64,000 bases of DNA, from contig NTMA01000047.1 in the NCBI GenBank assembly GCA_002917075.1, positions 231,641 to 295,640 of the forward strand. Direction: 5' to 3'. A program made the translations under genes and the position numbers. The notes below the pieces were generated by a model. That model saw only the letters and a list, made by a program, of their open reading frames with translations, was not told the origin of the DNA and did no database searches. Of the stretch, positions 34,734 through 45,922 are shown one piece after another. The stretch's first letter is position 1, and each line of letters starts with the position of its first letter. Origin of the DNA: Hawksworthiomyces lignivorus (Eukaryota; Ascomycota; Sordariomycetes; Ophiostomatales; Ophiostomataceae).

Positions 34734-35832
34734 CAGGTCAGAGCACAGCGTCGCAGCAGGACGTTGTGTCATGTCGGGAGAAGGCCCAATCTTGGAAGGC
34801 GCCGAGGAAACGGCACCACTGGCAGCGACAGGCTCGGCTTTCTGGAGCTGGCCTTGTTGCTGTGAAAGTTGTTGTTGCGAGACTTGGGACGGCAGCGCGG
34901 GCTGTTGTTGCTCATGCTGTGCGTCCTCGTTGTCTTTTGCGATTGGAGCGACGAGATCGCTCGGGTCTGGGACCGCAGTCAGAGCGGGGGACAGGGATAC
35001 GGGATCAATTGTGGCAGGGGTTTGCGACGGCGGCATGAATGTGCCGAGGGTGGACTTGGAGCCGGCGCCATCCAACAGGGACGAGTGGCCGTTCTGGGAG
35101 CCGAACAGCTCCTGTGAGAGAGTGACTGGGGTGTTGCCGGCCGTAAGAGCAGATGGCTTGCCTTGTGCGCGGGTCAACTGCTCGTACAGAATGAGGTTCT
35201 CACTCCGGGCCTTAGACAGTAGCATCTCGAGCTCCTGGTTGCGACGCTCCAGGGCCTCGACCTCGAGGCGTTTCCGTTCCCTAGAGGACTGCGCAGCGCG
35301 GCGATTCCGGAGAACCCGCTCAACCCGGCGCTGCTCCTTTTCATCTTCTGTCTTTGCACGCTTCCTATAAGAGGGTGGCAGGTTAGTAAAGCTGGCTTGT
35401 GCAATGGAGGAACGATCTCATATTGAAACACCACTACGAAAAGACATACCGAGGCGGCAGATTTGTCTTTGGTTCTGGCAGCACCTGGCCCCAGGACTTT
35501 CTCTTTTTTGCCGGTTTCTTTTCTGGTGATCCTGCTGCCGCCGATGCCTCAGCATCGATGTCGAGGGCCGAAAACTGGCTGCCATCCTCTTCCATCAGAG
35601 GCGTCATGCTCATAAAGACGTCCAATTTCGCAGCGTCTGCCTTATCGGCGCCGGCCGGAAGGTCAGCTGAATCTGCGGGAGTGGCAGCGCCGGAAGATGT
35701 GACGGTCGAGCCGGAAAAGAGGGAAGAGAAGGGACCAGTAGGGTCCGACAGAAGCGAATCGGCAGGAGACGCTTCGATCTTAATATCCGACGGCGCAGAG
35801 GCCGGGATGAGAGCGTCCCAACCGTTGTCCAT
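34273..35832 (-). CDS. hacA: HacA/Hac1 bZIP transcription factor of the unfolded protein response
   Basis: HacA is the nuclear bZIP activator of the UPR, made after Ire1 splices its mRNA. Exon 1 is 35450-35832. A conventional intron follows (35365-35449), then exon 2 from 35364. A 23-nt unconventional intron (34734-34756) is then removed, and translation ends at 34273, for 483 aa. The region before the basic domain is the HacA hallmark: KKRKSWGQVLPEPKTNLPPR, running over the splice junction into KRAKTEDEKEQRR. The basic region has N148-xx-AA-xx-S155-R156 (RNRRAAQSSRERKR), with a leucine zipper to about 200. The middle is Gln/Pro/Ser-rich. After splicing, the new frame reads SVGGSLPSLDGA, is acidic (DNDSLPPLLGADFDITDFF), and ends ASLDGCDDAGIAVGVF, consistent with an activation domain. 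It is preceded by a 4.6-kb upstream region, long for this window. Confidence 0.95.
34734..34756 (-). promoter_or_regulatory. Unconventional Ire1 intron of hacA mRNA (23 nt)
   Basis: On the minus strand the sequence reads CGTC-CTGCTGC-GACG at the 5' side: a perfect 4-bp stem with a 7-nt loop of the CNGCNGN form. At the 3' side it reads GAC-CTGCAGT-GTC, again a 7-nt CNGCNGN loop on a 3-bp stem that can extend past a U-U mismatch. Cutting each loop after the third base (CTG^C) removes 23 nt. The join CCTG|CAGTG switches the ribosome from the long unspliced frame into the HacA-type acidic C-terminus. There is no GT-AG pair, as expected for Ire1/tRNA-ligase splicing. Aspergillus and Trichoderma introns are known to be 20 nt; this one has an additional codon. 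Confidence 0.85.
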
Positions 35833-38800
35833 CTTGTATGACTACAAGCGACGTGACAGAGCCAAAACTAGAGCAGGATCTCTTAAAAGGCGATGAATAT
35901 GGTGGGAGATGATTATGGTTGTGGTGATAGTGATGGTGATGATAGTGAAAGATGGTGGAGAGATGCAAGGAGCCCTCGCAGACTAAGACGAGATAATATG
36001 TTGTGAGCGAACACAACAACGACACATTGTCAAGACCAGGGCTGCGCTGTTGCCTGCGGCAGTCCGGGCGAGTGGAGTGGGGTTCGATGACTCTTCTGGT
36101 CGTCAACCGCAGTGTCTGTGATCCTTTGTTCTCTGCCTTCCAACAAGAGACGTTCGAGAGGCGATGGGAAATGAGGCGAGGCCACCCTTATGTAGAGGAC
36201 ACGTCGACAGAAAATAGGCCCCCTTTGTTGCCTGAGGCAGCGATTTGCCAGGGAGAAGGGAGAGTGAAAAGTGGGACCCTCTCAGGGGGTGCAGCCCGTA
36301 TTATAGCACGCACTCTGCCAATACTCCGTATACATCCTAAGTACCACCTCTCACTCCCGTGCTGCGACTCTATACGATGCACATATACAGCTTGTACATA
36401 TAAGCCTCTACAGTACAAAACTAGTCCTGCTGCACTCACACTGCGTGCTGGGTAAAGGCCCATCATTGGTGGCGGGTGGAACTCGGTGGGTCACACACTG
36501 CACGCCACAGAAATAAATTAATATATACAGAGGGAGAGAGGATAAAATACCTGCGGGCAGGGAACAGCAGCACAGAGACGGCTCGCCATGAGCAGACCAC
36601 GGTGCCTCTGTGGCGGCTGTACCGGTCGCTCTTTGGGAGGATTACTGAGCTAGTGTGCATCTCACGAAGCCTAGGTGCTGCGCAGCATCTCACCCGGCCC
36701 TCACTATTGGGCATTGGTACGCCGTAGCGTCATCCGTCCGCTGGGATTTCGCACTACTGTCTGCGAATAGGGATGAAACCTGATACACACGCGCACTGTC
36801 GCTGTGGGTCGGCTCCTCTCTTAGCAGAACGATCCCCCGAAAGAGAAGGTCTGCAAGGCATGCAGCACGTGCGCAGCCGGGGCAGGAGAAAGAAGAAGAA
36901 ATGGAAGAGAGAAGGTAGAGAAAGGAGGAATGGGCCCCAGCACTCTTTTCGTTCACCCTGCGTTAGTGTGGACCGTCAAAGGGGGAAAAAGAAAGGGGAG
37001 CCGAGAAAGGAGGAGGAGTCGATTGAAAAGGGGCATGCCCAAAGGGAGACCACACTATTACTGGACAGGGCGAGTCTCGAGAGGGAGAGACAAAAAGGGA
37101 GAAAATTGCCCACTTCCCTACGCCGTGTGTACTTGTACTATTGTGTTTCGTACCTGGTTGGAGGGCATCACGGTGCAAATCTGCTGGCGGCTCGTGTGCG
37201 CAGCACAGTCAGATGTATCGCGTCAGAATTGTCTTACGGGCGCAGACAACGCAGAAGGTGCTTGCAGCATCTTACGAACTCTTTCAGCATCCTCTCGCCT
37301 CGGTACTGTTTTTTTATTTATTTTTACCTCTCTTTGTTTACAGAGTTCTCACACGTCGTATGCCTGCGGCGTTGCTCCTTTCCTTTATGCGGCATGGAGC
37401 ACGAGAGCGCATTGCTCTCCAGGTAATGGTACGTAGTTTGCGGCGTACGATATTTCATCGCCTGTGTTTAATTAGTCCTCCACATTTTTAACGTCGGCCA
37501 ATATCGAATTTACTCCATACGGATATGTAACGCAAGAACTGCACCCGTCTGCAATCTTCTTGCTTCTTATTGCTTCGTATATCAAGAGCACCACGTTCGG
37601 CATGGCTCGCCTCCGCAGGACGGAATGTCTTCTACTACTCCGTGCTCTCAGAATATTACTTGCTCTTTATAACTACTCCGTATACATCCCCTTCCAGGCT
37701 CCATTATCTGAAGTCTAAAGGGGGTCTCTCAGTGCCTGTCTCATCCTCTGCCCTCTGCTTCTTTCTGTTCAGTGGAGTCTCTTTGTGGAATACCTGTACA
37801 GGGTGTTTGACTGGCTTAGGTCTATTGCTGCATTCCAACTGCGCCAGCCCCTGCATGTCAGACCCTCGCCACAAATACGTGAGTCGCGGCGAGGACTGAA
37901 AATCGCACAGGTACCCATCGGTTTCTAAGTATAGCCCACAAACGGCGCACCATGTAACGTGTGGACGTACGAGTACGTGTACTCGAACGGTGCACAGAAT
38001 TGTAGATGCTGGTCCTCTTTCTTGGCATCGAGATTTTCCTAGCGTCGAGAAGATTCCACAGAGCGGGACGTCCTCGCGACAAGGAAAGAAGAAAAAAGCC
38101 CTCGTTCTTGGAATTCCGCTCCAATTTACGGGTTCAAGGGGAACCAAGGCATATTTTGCGAATAGCCTAAACAAACTGAACGAATGCTTGGTGCGTGACG
38201 AACCACAACCGCAGATTTCCCCAGACGGGATGAGACTCGATAAGCCGGACGGAAAGGCTGGGGTAGCCGCAGAGCGGGAACAAGAGAAGAAGAGTGCCAG
38301 TATTGAAATTATAGAAATGAAATATATGCTCGCAGATATGAAAAGGAAAAAAAAAAAGGAGAAAAGAGGCTGGGGATTGCAATATCATCCATCGAACAGC
38401 GACGATGGCCGGTGTTTTGCCATTCCGAATTATCATCTCGGATTCTTTTCTACTCTGTGTGTCTTTTACCTAGCTTGTTTAGACTTCATCCCTCCTTTGT
38501 GCGCTGCGCCAACAAACGTGCCGCAGTATCATACGCCGCCGGAACCTCATTTACCGGCGGGTTTTGCCTCTTGAGCTGAGCAGTTCCGCACTGCTCTTTA
38601 TTTAATGTCGCACGTGTCTGAGGAGCGTAGTCCCGGTTGTTGCTCCATCTCGAGGCAGAAGCCAATTCGTTGCAGACGGCTTGCCTGGGCAGATAAGCAA
38701 AGTTCGTGTCTCTCCCCAGGCCCCTGTTTGCTCATCTTCCTGGGTATTTTCGACGGCGAAAAAGCCATCCCTTGGCTAGTCATAATCAAAATGCGGCAAA

Positions 38801-40459
38801 TCCGATGCCCACCCGGACCCGGCATTGGCATAGGTGAACGACTACGACAGAAGTGGTCGCACAGAAGCTAGCAAGCGCCTCTATTTGCAACATATGGTAG
38901 GGTGGCTCGTTTGGGATGCTAGTGCCTGCAGGATACCAGTTTGTCATGGCCGCTACAAGGGAAAAGTGGACGGAAGCAGTTTTTGTGCTTCTGCTCTGCC
39001 GTCCGAGTTTGTCCACTCACTTGGCTCCGAAACCCTATTTCAGTAATTCGGAACCGGAGGTCGCATATGCGTGCACGTGCTTGCAAGAGTAGAAAGAAAA
39101 AAAATTGGAAAGGGACGCAAAGGACGGCAATGTAATGGCTTAGGCCATCACATCCCATAGTGCGAGGAGCAAGGAAAAGAGCGCAGCAGACAGAAAATCC
39201 CTTGTAGGAACGAAACATCTCGTCTTGATGTAGTCCGTGTCTATGCTTCGCAGGTGATCTGCACGAGAAGCGCAGCAGCTCTCAAGCGGTATGTAGAGCC
39301 ATGTTGTAGTCGAGGCGGAAACACGCACACAGATTTTGCGGTCGGAGGCACACGGACGACGATGCAGCACACATGAAACCGCATCCAACCCAACCAGTTC
39401 TTACACACCAGCCTCTGTGGCTCTGCCCAATACAGCAACGTGCGAATATCAGCAAACACCAAAACGACAGGCGTGCAGCAGACCTCACGGCCGCCGATTT
39501 TTCTACATCACAACAATGAAGAAGTCCAAAATGCCTACCAGAGACGCCGAAACCAAGCACGCGAGTAGGCGGGCGTCCTGCTCGACGTAACTGCTGTGCT
39601 CTGTAGCCCTTCCTCGCGCGAAACTGTTTTACTACTCTCTGTAAACGAGCCCTGTCCCCAGAAGCATGGCATACTTTGACCACAGCTAGCAAGGCAGAAG
39701 ATCCCATTGCTTTCTCGCTGGCGGCTGCCAGCCGTATTCTACGTCCTACAGCCCTGCTCAGCGCTCTCAGTGGCTAAACCCCCCCAAAGCGCGCCCACGT
39801 CGTTGCAAAAGTCGATATACCAGGACGAGAAGAGGGTAAAAACAAATATGTACAGCGTAGCGGAGTTTGGTAGATCTGGCTGAAGGATAGACACGCGCTG
39901 GAGCAACTCGAACTGTGTTTCTACACAAAAGTCTGTGAATAACTGGACATGGCAGCAGCCAGTAAGTTGCTCTGTGAAATAATACGCAAGCTTGACTTCG
40001 CACAATGCTTGTCGCATTACCATCGTCAGCGAGCGCCAATGATAATTCGGGCGAAAAAGAGATTATCGCTCCGTGTACAGAATCAAGACTGTCTACGATG
40101 CACTCTATGACGCAGGTTACGATTACAGAGCAATACATAGCTAAAACGCCTTGTAAGCGATTCGAGTGCAGCAGTTTCCAGAACGTCACGTGCCGCTTTC
40201 CCCGCGAAGCAACGCGCTACTGGTAGTGCTGCCCTGAAAGCAGAGCCCAGCCAGCATCATAGCTGCACAGCTGATGCGGTTATGCGCCATGAGCCGGAGC
40301 ACCAGATATCCGTGAGCACCACTTTTGCCAACACACGGAGCTGTTCAGTATGCCTATTCTGTAGGCATACGCTGCGCTGCATATCCAGGATCACTCGGCA
40401 GCCCGTAGCCTTTTCGTCTCCCGTCGCTTCGTGATCTTTGAAACAACCACACACCAGCC
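35833..40459. other. 4.6-kb divergent intergenic region between hacA and SPT8
   Basis: This interval separates the divergent hacA and Spt8 start codons. Next to hacA lies a run rich in GGTGAT-like triplets (35895-35945) and the candidate uORF. Further out are purine-rich tracts (36880-37120) and several GTAC-containing palindromic motifs (for example 37970-37985). I recognise no protein-coding gene. A long leader for hacA and distal regulatory elements are the likely content. Confidence 0.45.
35983..36027 (-). promoter_or_regulatory. Candidate upstream ORF in the hacA leader
   Basis: An ATG at 36027 opens a 14-codon frame (MCRCCVRSQHIISS, then TAG at 35983), about 150 nt before the hacA start. 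It is the nearest upstream ATG: 35833-36024 contains none in this direction. Inhibitory uORFs and stress-induced leader shortening are known for hacA/hac1 mRNAs of some filamentous fungi. Whether this ATG lies in the transcript is unknown. Confidence 0.35.
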
Positions 40460-43212
40460 ATGGACGAAGACGATCGAGGTAATGCCAATTCGCTTGCTTG
40501 TGTTTCCTTGTAATTCCTCGCCACTTTTGTGGTTTTTTGGCCTGTGGGGCTCAAATACTGATGCGTTTGCCGTGCTTCAGATTCCAATGGCTTCTCCGAG
40601 AATGACCAGGACGAGGTGATGGAAGACGTCGACGAGGCTGACAACGACCCTGAACAAGAGCAAGAGCCAGAGGAGGAGGAAGAGCAGGAGGAGGAGGACG
40701 CCGAACCGGAGACTGAAGCCGATCCAGGAGCTCGGAATTCCACGTCCAGACCCAGGCTGGGCAGCAGCCTTGGCTCAGGTGCAGGACCAGCCGCAGAACC
40801 TGGAGCAGGTCACAGAGGTGCGAGTCCCGGCTGGGCCAAGGCGCCAAATGGAGATGTGACTGCAAATGGAAATGCGCCCGCAGATGGCACGGCGGTCGAT
40901 TCCGCAGAGACAATGGCAGGCGCAGCGTCGCCATCTGCGAGGAACTCGGTTCCGCGGGCAGCAAGCTCCACGCCGCTCTCAATACCGCGACTGCGCTTGC
41001 GAGTCCTGCCAGAAGCTCTGACCGCGAGAATCTATGACGTCGTTCCTACCATGGCCGCGCCGCAGGCCACCAGCATCAATGCTCTGGCGGTGACGCCCGA
41101 CCTTCGCTACTGGATGACGGGCGGCTCTGACGGCTACATTCGGAAATACGATGGCCCCGGCACCATCAATGGTCGCCAGCTGCTGACCGTTGCGCAGCGC
41201 CACCCCTTTGTCGACAGCGTCGTCAAAGCCGGCATCTTGATGTCGTACTGGGAAAATGAGGAGCCGACGACAGCCACCGCTCGCGGTGCCGAAGAACACA
41301 TCCTGTCTCCGGTGTACTCGCTCGCAGTGCACTCGCGCGCTCTTTGGCTGCTTGCTGGCACAGAAGGCGGTGGCATCAACCTGCAGAGTGTCCGCCATGA
41401 TGAGGGAAAGCGCATCACCTGTCTGCAGCAGCACACCAACGCCGTCAGCGTGCTGCAGCTCTCTCCAGACGAGACAAGCGTGCTCAGCGGAAGCTGGGAC
41501 AAGAACATCTTTGACTGGGACTTGAACAATGGCCAGATTCGACGCCAATATGACGGGAGCGGTGGCCAGATCTCCGCGATTGAACTGCGCCCCGCGAGTG
41601 GTGCACCCATCCCGACCCAGGGCATCGATGACGAGCCGGTAAAGAACTTCGCCGACGGCACATTAAGTGCGTCCAATGACAAGCCGCTGCCAAATGGGGT
41701 TGCTGTCAGAGATCCCAATGCAAGCGGTTCTGGCGGTACTGCTGCTGCTGCTAGTGGCGGCGGCGGCGGTGGCGACGCATCCAACAGCGGTGTCTCTGTT
41801 ACGATCAATGGCGACGATCCGATCCCAGACCACGAGTCCCTGTTTGGCAGTCCTGGTGGATCTCTCTTTGGTGGCAGCGATGGCATTGGGGCCAATCCTT
41901 TCGGAGATGATGACATCGGCACGGCTGTCGATATCACGGCCGAGCCTGGCGCCATTGGCGACGAGGTTGGCAACTTTGCGCAAGACGTAGATATGATTCT
42001 AGACGGCGGCGAGACGACGGCTAATGAACTCGTGTCGGCAAGTACCGGCGTCACGGGCCCTCTCGCAGAAGACGCTACGGGACCCGGTAAATCGGTACCT
42101 GAACCAATGGGTAAGGCGGAGGGAGGCACCAATAATGCACCAAGCGACGCAGAGGCTGCTTCTACAGCCGAGAATGTTCTGGGAGCCGCTCCGTCTAGTA
42201 ACAGGGGTGCGTCACTGTCTGCTATAGACGTGGATCCAACATCATTAGACAAGCTGAACGAAGTTGCCGGCGCTGCTGGAGATGCCTCGTCTTCGCCGTC
42301 TCACCAACAGCGAGATGAGGAGATACAGCAACAGTTGCTTCAGACACAATCATCTGAGCCTGCAGGAGTGATCCCGCCATCACCAGCCGTAAAGATAGAA
42401 GCAGCCGAGACAGGAACAGCATCTGTTGAACCTGCTGCATCAACAGGAGAAGAGAAGAACCAACTTACTGAACAGCCTGCACCTGTTACCATATATTCGT
42501 CTCAGGCAGGCCAGGCGCAATTTGATCCGACTCAAGTCTCAGAGACAACATTCTTCTCCGCCAGCATGGACGGTACCATCCGCATCTGGGATCGGCGGCA
42601 GAGCCTGCCCGTTGCCCGCATTGGTAACCGCCCCGGTGTTCCGCCTTGGTGTATGGGGGCCTGTTGGAGCCCAGATGGCAACCGTATATATGCCGGCAGG
42701 AGAAACGGCATTGTCGAGGAGTTTGATATTCACAAAGCAAGGGCAGGTTGGCAGCCAGAACGAGCTTTGCGATTCCCTGCCGGAAGTGGCCCTATCAGTG
42801 CAGTAAGGGCTATGGTAAACGGCCGCCACCTAGTCTGGTAAGTTTTGTCTGAACAGTTTTACCTCTCAAGTCCTCCCCCACGTTCCCTCCTCTGCGCATG
42901 AGCCTGCATGGGGGCTTTTCTATTTATTCTCTCCCCCCCTTTCTTGCCATTTCTCTCCTCTTTGCGCTAACGAATGATGGCAGTGCTTCTCATGATATTC
43001 TCCGTCTGTATGACCTCCATGACACATCCGCCTACCGGCACTCTCACGTTCCGTTTCTCATCATCCCCGGCCCCCCTCGGGCTGGTGTCATCTCGCACCT
43101 GTACATTGACCCAACATCCCGTTTTATGATCTCTACGGCCGGCACACGCGGGTGGGAGGGGACAAATACGGAAGTTCTTATCGGATATGAGATCAACTCG
43201 CTTCAAAAATGA
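40460..43212 (+). CDS. SPT8: Spt8, SAGA complex WD40 subunit
   Basis: Spt8 is the WD40 subunit of the SAGA coactivator that contacts TBP. Exons are 40460-40478 (19 nt), 40581-42837 and 42984-43212, giving 834 aa. The N-terminus is strongly acidic (NDPEQEQEPEEEEEQEEEDA), typical of Spt8. The conserved part begins RLRLRVLPEALTARIYDVVP, followed by DLRYWMTGGSDGYIRKYDG and LLAGTEGGGINLQSVRHDEG. HTNAVSVLQLSPDETSVLSG and SWDKNIFDWDLNNGQIR continue it. After a disordered insertion of about 270 residues the propeller resumes (ETTFFSASMDGTIRIWDRR, then YAGRRNGIVEEFDI) and closes in the last exon with CASHDILRLYDL and RFMISTAGTRGWEG. The order matches the family; the large mid-propeller insertion is also usual, though its sequence is not conserved. 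The first intron (102 nt) follows codon 7. Confidence 0.94.
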
Positions 43213-44470
43213 GCCACGCGGGAGCGATTTATGTTTAGGGATGTGTTTCTTTGCCTGTATTTTCCGAGTCCGGATTTTGCCGGACAGAGCACTTCACTTT
43301 GTTCTCGAGACGCTTTAGCATTTGTGGCGTTTTATTACGCGCAGAACGACGTATCTGCGTTATTATGATCAGGTTGGATTGGGAGCGTATTTCTGAAGAG
43401 ACTTCCGTATACTTCTTGTGCAAGTCAATCCCCCTGGTGTGGGCATATCTCCCAATGCAGATGCGATGTAATTCAAAAGCAGCACGTCGCTGTTGGCCCA
43501 ACATAGCTGCTAGAGGAAATGAAAGTCGAGTTCAAATTTTAACAACCAAATAATCAAGACATTTAGTTCTTCTAATACAACGCACCAATAAATGAACAAT
43601 GTATGATATAGTGGCTTTTAAATTTACCTATTTGTTTTGCTGCCCAGTCCAGACGCCGAAGAATGCATATGCTTATGATTCTAGCCCCCAGCATCAAAGA
43701 AAGAGAATATGACATAATAAGAACCAGATAAAACAGATACGAAAATGCAACAGAAACAAGACCGTGGGTAAGTCGGGGAAAATTTGGTCACAAAGCCTCA
43801 AAAGAAAATCCTTTTTACCAGACCAGCTACCCGCTGCTTATCATGCTGGAGTAGCTCGCCGTGTTTTCTATTGACAGATTTGTGGCCTGCAGAGCTCACC
43901 CACTCTCGCATGTGAATACTATGTATCACATCAAGAATTCTCGATATGTGAAGAAACACAAAGTCATCCCTAGCTCTCCAAGTCGGAGCGGTTTCAGCGG
44001 CACTTAGGACTATGTGCATCACTATCATCCCTGCCGCGCCCCCCGGACGAAAGCTCGTCCACTGCGGTGGTATCACCACGGGAACTCGGATGAGAGCAGA
44101 GACGCCCACAGCCGGGTCCATAACTTATATCAAGATCTAGAGCAGAGATATCGCAGCTAGCGCCCTTCGCTAACGCAGATGGGCCCCGCAGAGATGAGGA
44201 CGTGGAGCAGTCCAGCTTTATTTGCAGAGCATCCAAGCAATACGCATCTCCGGTTGCGGGAGAGGTCTCATCAGAGAAGGCAACAACCGAAGGACTGCCA
44301 ATCCAGTTGTAAAGGGTGCTAGACGGTGTATCTGTCGATAGCCGCGAGTCGTCAAAGGCATTCTGGCAGGACATGCTGCAGCTGCTTGGCGTCTCTTGGT
44401 CTGGGGGAAAATGCATGTCGTCTTCCAACTCGCCCGATAAGGCAGTGTCACCAATAACCGGTAGAGACCG
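43213..44470. other. Intergenic, convergent gene ends; contains in-frame extension of the STRAP-like frame
   Basis: This lies between the Spt8 stop and the STRAP-like stop. The minus-strand frame of the STRAP-like gene stays open after its TAG, from 44470 to 43994 (see findings); no family evidence supports that as coding. The remainder (43213-43993) is A/T-rich with no gene recognised. Confidence 0.45.
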
Positions 44471-45922
44471 CTATTCTGCCAACCGGTCAGGTGGACCAGC
44501 CGTGCTGCCCTTCCATAGGCCATAGAAACCTTCACAGTTTTTCCACATTTTGATCGTGCCATCCTCTGACCCTGTTGCATAGAGTTTCCCATCGGGGGAA
44601 AACGCAATGGACCAGACCGGTCCATGATGGCCTTTGAGTACATCTGAAGAAGTTAGCAGCGGAAATAGCCGAGAAAAACGTTAGGACATGGCAAGCATGG
44701 TGCGTGATACGTACCAATTTCGCTTCCATCGTCCCAGGAATACACTCGAACCCACGTTCCGGGCTCTTCTCCCACTGCGAGCTTCCGGCCCTTGACATCA
44801 AGGCCAACGCTAGCGACGCCGTGCGAAAGTTGAAAGAATTTGATGCGGTTGTCGAATTGGTCTCCGTCCCAAAAATATACGGTTTTGCCAGCAGCAACGG
44901 CTAATACGGGCTTTCCGCCTCCGATATCTTTGCTGTCGCTATAGCCGGGCGATAAAGCCACGACCTCACATGACTTTATTTCACCATCCAAGACCTCCTC
45001 CCGCACACAGCTGAGAGTGGGGATGTCAAACCATCGTAGTGTGTTTCCCGAGGCTGTCACCAGAGTGGTGGGTACGTTGGTCCATACAATGAACTTGATG
45101 GAATCCTTATGTATGCCAGCGCCGATTTCAAAAGCAGACGATGCTTCTAGAGTCACAGGCTCTACTGGGGTGTTGGAAGGTGAGCTTGGTTGCGGCCTGA
45201 CTCCAGTCAAGTCAAAAATGCGCAGCTTCTTCTCGAAGCCTCCTGTGGCAATCATGTCGGCGTTATGTGGCGGGTATGCGATGGCTCGAACGATGTGGTT
45301 GTGTTGGAGTGTATAAAGAAGTTCTCCGGTGTGGGTGTCCCAGATCTTTCTGCAACGATGCGGGATGGTCAGTGAACGGCTCTTCTTGGACTCTACCTAG
45401 CATAGCCGCAGCCACCGAGGGCTACAAAAGATAAAGGAGGACTTACGCTGTGAAGTCAGCCGACCCAGTGGCAGCGGTCGACGCATCGTGGCTCAACTTC
45501 GCCTGCCATACGGCGCCCTTGTGACCGATGAATGTACCAATCCTATTTTGCGATGAGCATCTCTTGGGACGAAAATATACAGGAGGACTCAGTCGAGCCC
45601 GGCCTCTAGCCGCTAAACTTCAAGAAAAAGATATACGTACCAGTCACCAGTCTTGCCATCTCGAAGCATCGGATTTCCATCTGTTTAGGAGACGGAGAGC
45701 TGTCAGCCCAGCAGCAACCTAGGGTTGAAAAACCAAAGCTGGAGAGCCAAAGAGGCACCCGTTCGCTGCACTCCTGTATTTACACTCACCTTTGCATGCA
45801 GAGATCATGTAGTAGTTATCGTCCTTGGTCAAAGAAGAGAAGCTGATGTGAGGGACTGGTCGAGAGTGACCGTGGCAAGTGAGCGGCACGTATTGGCGGG
45901 ATTCTTGCGTGTTGCCGGACAT
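44471..45922 (-). CDS. STRAP/Unrip-like WD40 repeat protein
   Basis: This is a seven-bladed WD40 protein of the STRAP (serine-threonine kinase receptor-associated protein) family, which in animals works with the SMN complex and signalling; its fungal role is poorly defined. Exons in transcript order are 45790-45922, 45641-45680, 45447-45542, 44715-45349 and 44471-44643, giving 358 aa. The family order is clear. It opens [17 protein letters not shown], then [19 protein letters not shown] and [35 protein letters not shown] and [14 protein letters not shown] come next, then [14 protein letters not shown]. The last exon has [19 protein letters not shown] and [18 protein letters not shown]. The ATG at 45922 has A at -3; an in-frame ATG at 45967 would add 15 residues in a weaker context. 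The frame continues open beyond the TAG stop. Confidence 0.9.

Noticed and set aside
34009..35370. A 453-codon plus-strand open frame opposite hacA
   Set aside because: It is antisense to a strongly supported bZIP gene, Cys- and Ser-rich without a domain, and best explained by codon bias on the other strand.
35780..36106. Minus-strand frame overlapping the hacA start, considered as an overlapping uORF
   Set aside because: It has no ATG start; the candidate uORF at 35983-36027 is the only nearby ATG-initiated one.
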